Positions 61,681 through 64,000 of a stretch of 64,000 nt of DNA are shown in pieces. Below the pieces are notes generated by a model that saw only the letters and a list, made by a program, of their open reading frames with translations, had not been told where the DNA came from and ran no database searches. The stretch is from Aneurinibacillus soli (GTDB lineage: Bacteria > Bacillota > Bacilli > Aneurinibacillales > Aneurinibacillaceae). The stretch spans positions 2,559,001-2,623,000 of the forward strand of contig NZ_AP017312.1 of the NCBI RefSeq assembly GCF_002355375.1, in the 5' to 3' direction. The position numbers were made by a program, and so were the translations under genes. How positions within the stretch are numbered: the stretch's first letter is position 1; each line of letters begins with the position of its first letter.

Positions 61681-62004
61681 ATGAATAGACATAAATTATT
61701 GCCATTAACCGAAACAATGAGTTACGTTATGCTGGCATTGCAAGAGCCTGTACACGGCTATGTCATTATGCAAAAGGTCGAGGAAATGAGTGGCGGTGAC
61801 GTACGGATTGCTGCTGGAACTTTATACGGTGCGGTTGAAAATTTAATAAAGCATGAACTGATTGAACGTGTCGAAACGGAGGATGCCCGAAGAAAAGTCT
61901 ATGTTTTAACGGACAAAGGAAGAAAAATTTTACATATGGATATGCAAAGAATGCAGCATATCATCAATGTTTACAAAGGAGGAAATATAAATGAAGAAAT
62001 TTAA
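61681..62004 (+). CDS. PadR-family transcriptional regulator
   Basis: A 107-residue PadR protein: LTETMSYVMLALQEPVHGYV, then GGDVRIAAGTLYGAVENLIK with the LYGA motif, and the wing RRKVYVLTDKG. Start at 61681 after AGGTGGG. It overlaps the DUF2812 gene by 14 bases. This PadR/DUF2812 pair is common in Firmicutes, the partner being a membrane protein under PadR control. Confidence 0.92.
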   Translation: MNRHKLLPLTETMSYVMLALQEPVHGYVIMQKVEEMSGGDVRIAAGTLYGAVENLIKHELIERVETEDARRKVYVLTDKGRKILHMDMQRMQHIINVYKGGNINEEI

Positions 62005-62590
62005 GTGGTTTGTCGATATCCGCAAAGAAGAAGCTTGGCTTAATGAGCAACTGAAAAAGGGCTATAAATTGGTAAAAACAAGTTCGTTAGGCTATTATCA
62101 ATTCCAAAAAATAACGGATACGAATCAGGTCATTAAATTAGACTTTCAAAAATATTTGACGAAGGAAAAGTTAGAAACATACATCGAGCTATATGAAGAG
62201 TTCGGCTGGAAACGTGTTGCTGGCAGCCGATTTAGTTCTGTTCATTATTGGGTCAAAGAGCGGGATGGTCATGATGAATTGTTCTCAGATGCACCATCAA
62301 CAGGCGCGATGTTGCATCGAATGGCTAGCTATTACTTTATGATGTTCGCAGTATTGTTGATCCTCATTCCTTCAGGAGATGGAAAACTACTCTATTTGAA
62401 TCCGAAGGCTGCCTACTTAACACCTGGATTATGGGAAAGACAAGGTAGCCATTTTGTTCAGTCCTTTTTATTTGAAACTCCTTTTGCTTTCATGCGTTTC
62501 GGTTCTACTTGGCTGTTAATCATCATGACATTATTCTTTGCAATCAAATATACGAAGTGTAAAAAACAAGAAAAAATATTTGCTGAATAA
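61991..62590 (+). CDS. DUF2812 membrane protein
   Basis: A 199-residue protein. The N-terminal DUF2812 domain (KKFKWFVDIRKEEAWLNEQL, YYQFQKITDTNQVIKLDFQK, GWKRVAGSRFSSVHYWVKE) is cytoplasmic and two transmembrane helices follow (about 113-130 and 171-190). Often regulated by PadR; function unknown. Ribosome site AAAGGAGG. Confidence 0.87.
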   Translation: MKKFKWFVDIRKEEAWLNEQLKKGYKLVKTSSLGYYQFQKITDTNQVIKLDFQKYLTKEKLETYIELYEEFGWKRVAGSRFSSVHYWVKERDGHDELFSDAPSTGAMLHRMASYYFMMFAVLLILIPSGDGKLLYLNPKAAYLTPGLWERQGSHFVQSFLFETPFAFMRFGSTWLLIIMTLFFAIKYTKCKKQEKIFAE

Positions 62591-62592
62591 AA

Positions 62593-62622
62593 CAAACCAG
62601 CCCTCAGGCTGGTTTGACTATT
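62593..62622 (+). terminator. Terminator of the PadR/DUF2812 operon
   Basis: AAACCAGCC (62594-62602) and GGCTGGTTT (62607-62615) form a 9-bp stem around CTCA; the T-run is weak. Confidence 0.65.
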
Positions 62623-62648
62623 TTCTCCTCCTTCTGAGGTAAATAAAA

Positions 62649-62710
62649 AGAGGACACCAACAGCACACAGGGATATACTTGTCCCTTGTGTAAGCTTGTT
62701 AGCGTCCTCT
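62649..62710. other. Long imperfect hairpin upstream of sda
   Basis: AGAGGAC (62649-62655) pairs with GTCCTCT (62704-62710), and inside it ACACAGGGA pairs with TCCC..GTGT. It is more than 100 bases before sda and has no T-run. It may be a regulatory structure or a mobile-element scar. Confidence 0.4.
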
Positions 62711-62828
62711 GGATTGGCCAGTAGGCAATATGGGATTAATTTACGGACTTTTTACACTATACCAACATTGGATATAGTTGTAATATTAAAATATAGGTAT
62801 TTTACTTAACAAACTAGAGGTGAAACTA

Positions 62829-62975
62829 ATGGAAAAGTATGATTCATTTTCTTATTTGAGTAATGAACAGCTGATCCTAACGTTAAAACAAGCAGAAGAA
62901 ATCGGGTTACACCAGGAATTTATACAGATACTTATAAACGAGATTAAGAAGCGAAATCTATCGATAGAGAGCTAA
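62829..62975 (+). CDS. sda: Sda-family sporulation checkpoint protein
   Basis: A 48-residue protein with YLSNEQLILTLKQAEEIGLH and QEFIQILINEIKKRN, the helical hairpin of Sda. In Bacillus subtilis Sda blocks the histidine kinases that start sporulation when DNA replication is disturbed. Ribosome site AGAGGTGA; TTTACA-N16-TATAGT (about 62752-62779) is a possible promoter. A strong terminator follows. No clear DnaA boxes are seen upstream. Confidence 0.82.
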   Translation: MEKYDSFSYLSNEQLILTLKQAEEIGLHQEFIQILINEIKKRNLSIES

Positions 62976-63064
62976 AATCCCTCACCTTCTTACGTAATAT
63001 GGCGTTTAATCTTACCTTGGTGCATAACTACTTTGTATAATAAAGGAGCAAAGATATTCGGTTT

Positions 63065-63105
63065 CCCCCTCGTGATGGTCGGTCGCCTAGAGGGGGACTT
63101 TTTCT
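63065..63105 (+). terminator. Terminator downstream of sda
   Basis: CCCCCTC (63065-63071) pairs with GAGGGGG (63090-63096), followed by ACTTTTTC. Confidence 0.75.
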
Positions 63106-63171
63106 ATTTTTGTAACCTTATTTCAACTTATCTCGTATAAATGATTAACTCTACAAATCTAGTCTTTCTTC

Positions 63172-63205
63172 AGCCACTTCCCGCCCGGAAGTGGCTCTTT
63201 TTTTA
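63172..63205 (+). terminator. Isolated strong terminator
   Basis: AGCCACTTCC (63172-63181) and GGAAGTGGCT (63187-63196) with TCTTTTTTTT after. No gene lies between it and the previous terminator, so it may end a short untranslated RNA or back up the sda terminator. Confidence 0.75.
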
Positions 63206-63210
63206 TTCCC

Positions 63211-63298
63211 TTATCCTCTTTTAGCAGTTTCAGCTAAAGCCTGTACGTTATCCAGTTCCCATGTATAACGACCATCGCTATAATCACCAAATCCCCCT
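63211..63298 (-). pseudogene. C-terminal remnant, ASCH-like
   Basis: The frame GGFGDYSDGRYTWELDNVQA ending LAETAKRG resembles the tail of ASCH-domain proteins common on phages (GDYSPGRYAW pattern). It stops at 63211-63213. No further part of the gene is present. Confidence 0.35.
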
Positions 63299-63408
63299 CG
63301 ATATTTTATTGATTTGTGAATATTTTTCGACAAAATATATTGCGCTATTTTAAATATTGTAATATTATTAATTCACAACCAAATCCACTATGAAGGAAGT
63401 GTATTAAC

Positions 63409-63519
63409 ATGATAAATGCTGTGAAATATACTGGAGACTTCGTTAAAGGTATTTTTTATGCAGCCTATTCCTTTGCAGCCATCTTAGTCTTAATGATTCA
63501 GGAGTTGTCAAATCTATAA
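63409..63519 (+). CDS. Small single-helix membrane protein
   Basis: A 36-residue protein, MINAVKYTGDFVKGIFYAAY, then SFAAILVLMIQELSNL: one hydrophobic helix. GAAGGAAG precedes the ATG by 10 bases and a terminator follows. Function unknown. Confidence 0.5.
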   Translation: MINAVKYTGDFVKGIFYAAYSFAAILVLMIQELSNL

Positions 63520-63544
63520 TATGAATAATGTAACTACAGGGACA

Positions 63545-63592
63545 TAACCATCATTATCTTCTGCGGATAGATAGTGGTGGTTATTTTATTTT
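63545..63592 (+). terminator. Terminator after the small membrane protein gene
   Basis: AACCATCA pairs with TGGTGGTT (one G-T pair), with an inner ATC/GAT stem, followed by ATTTTATTTTTT. Confidence 0.65.
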
Positions 63593-63691
63593 TTACTACC
63601 ATAGCGTCTATTTGTGCGCCCACCCCCTTTATCTACTACCCAATTCCCGACTTTGATTAGCCATTGGTTCATGTTGTTCATCCATTTCTCT

Positions 63692-63720
63692 AAAAAAAAA
63701 GCCACTCCAAAGAGCGGCCT
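63692..63720 (-). terminator. Terminator of the right-edge minus-strand gene
   Basis: GCCACTC (63701-63707) pairs with GAGCGGC (63712-63718; one mismatch); on the minus strand nine T follow. Confidence 0.7.
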
Positions 63721-63735
63721 TGTAAAAGATATAAG

Positions 63736-63999
63736 TTAAGCTTGAAAATCTATAGCGATAGGCTTATTAGGATCATCTGCAATTTGTCTTTCCCTGATTG
63801 GTTTCGCATGAGGATGCTCCATTTTTCTTTCCTTTTGATCAGAGCTATCTTTCTTTCTTCTCAGTTCTTCCATTAATTTTATTTTTTCCATGTACAACTG
63901 AGAAATCATCCTAACTTTTTGTTTTGGATTAATGGATGAGTTTTTTCGAATCGCTTCTATTTCTTTGTCGATTTCCTCAATCCTTTTCTGTATTTCAGT
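63736..63999 (-). CDS. Partial coiled-coil protein cut by the right edge
   Basis: 87 residues from the edge to TAA at 63738-63736. It begins in a coiled coil (IEEIDKEIEAIRKNSS, MEKIKLMEELRRKKDSSDQ) and ends PNKPIAIDFQA. The start lies beyond the window. No family assigned; a terminator follows. Confidence 0.6.
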   Translation of the reverse strand, partial: TEIQKRIEEIDKEIEAIRKNSSINPKQKVRMISQLYMEKIKLMEELRRKKDSSDQKERKMEHPHAKPIRERQIADDPNKPIAIDFQA

Positions 64000-64000
64000 T

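Overview
The window looks like a chromosomal segment of a spore-forming, low-GC Gram-positive bacterium of the Bacillales, most likely Paenibacillaceae (Aneurinibacillus/Brevibacillus-like). Reasons: strong AGGAGG ribosome sites, many U-tract terminators, SLH-domain surface proteins, copper-amine-oxidase-like stalk domains, a SleB-type hydrolase, Sda, a VmlR-type ABC-F protein, YrhE/YrhD-type formate dehydrogenase genes and a YerD homologue. The genus is an inference. I see no rRNA, tRNA, CRISPR array or intact insertion sequence.

Layout. 0-5 kb: a VTT-domain membrane protein, an intact tyrosine recombinase behind a perfect 13-5-13 inverted repeat, a stalk-domain secreted protein and gene debris. 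5-11 kb: a large SLH protein, then an EamA exporter, XRE-cupin regulator and AzlC/AzlD, then a cell-wall hydrolase. 11-15 kb: a MarR-controlled efflux operon with two tandem short membrane-fusion proteins and a DHA2 pump. 15-20.4 kb: sulfur and redox genes, with an ArsR regulator upstream of an 826-residue CoA-disulfide reductase/rhodanese/TusA/DsrE fusion and then an NDH-2-like enzyme. 20.6-26.4 kb: a worn accessory region with a broken XerC-like recombinase, a McrB-like tail, a broken primase-helicase, a broken Rpn nuclease and an intact Abi/HEPN protein. 27-31.8 kb: a formate dehydrogenase operon behind a structured leader ending in a terminator. 33-41 kb: a six-gene opine-metallophore (Cnt-like) import/export operon, divergent from an FTR1 iron permease, with a Fur-type box on each side. 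41-45 kb: Fic, a TetR/DUF418 pair and a His-rich SLH protein. 45-50 kb: an adenine-class purine riboswitch in front of adenine deaminase, then vmlR with an attenuator and a tiny leader peptide. 50-64 kb: acetolactate synthase-like plus aldehyde dehydrogenase, YerD, a luciferase-like monooxygenase, a CmtR-like/CadA metal efflux pair, a duplicated methyltransferase segment, PadR/DUF2812, sda and small genes.

Themes. Metal handling recurs (Fur-controlled uptake, CadA efflux, His-rich proteins). Several genes appear controlled by RNA leaders: ade, vmlR, fdhF and possibly abi. Many short C-terminal fragments (McrB, LuxR, MoaD, RDD, ASCH-like, Rpn, PmtA-like, ABC-2 permease) show repeated insertion and deletion in this part of the chromosome.
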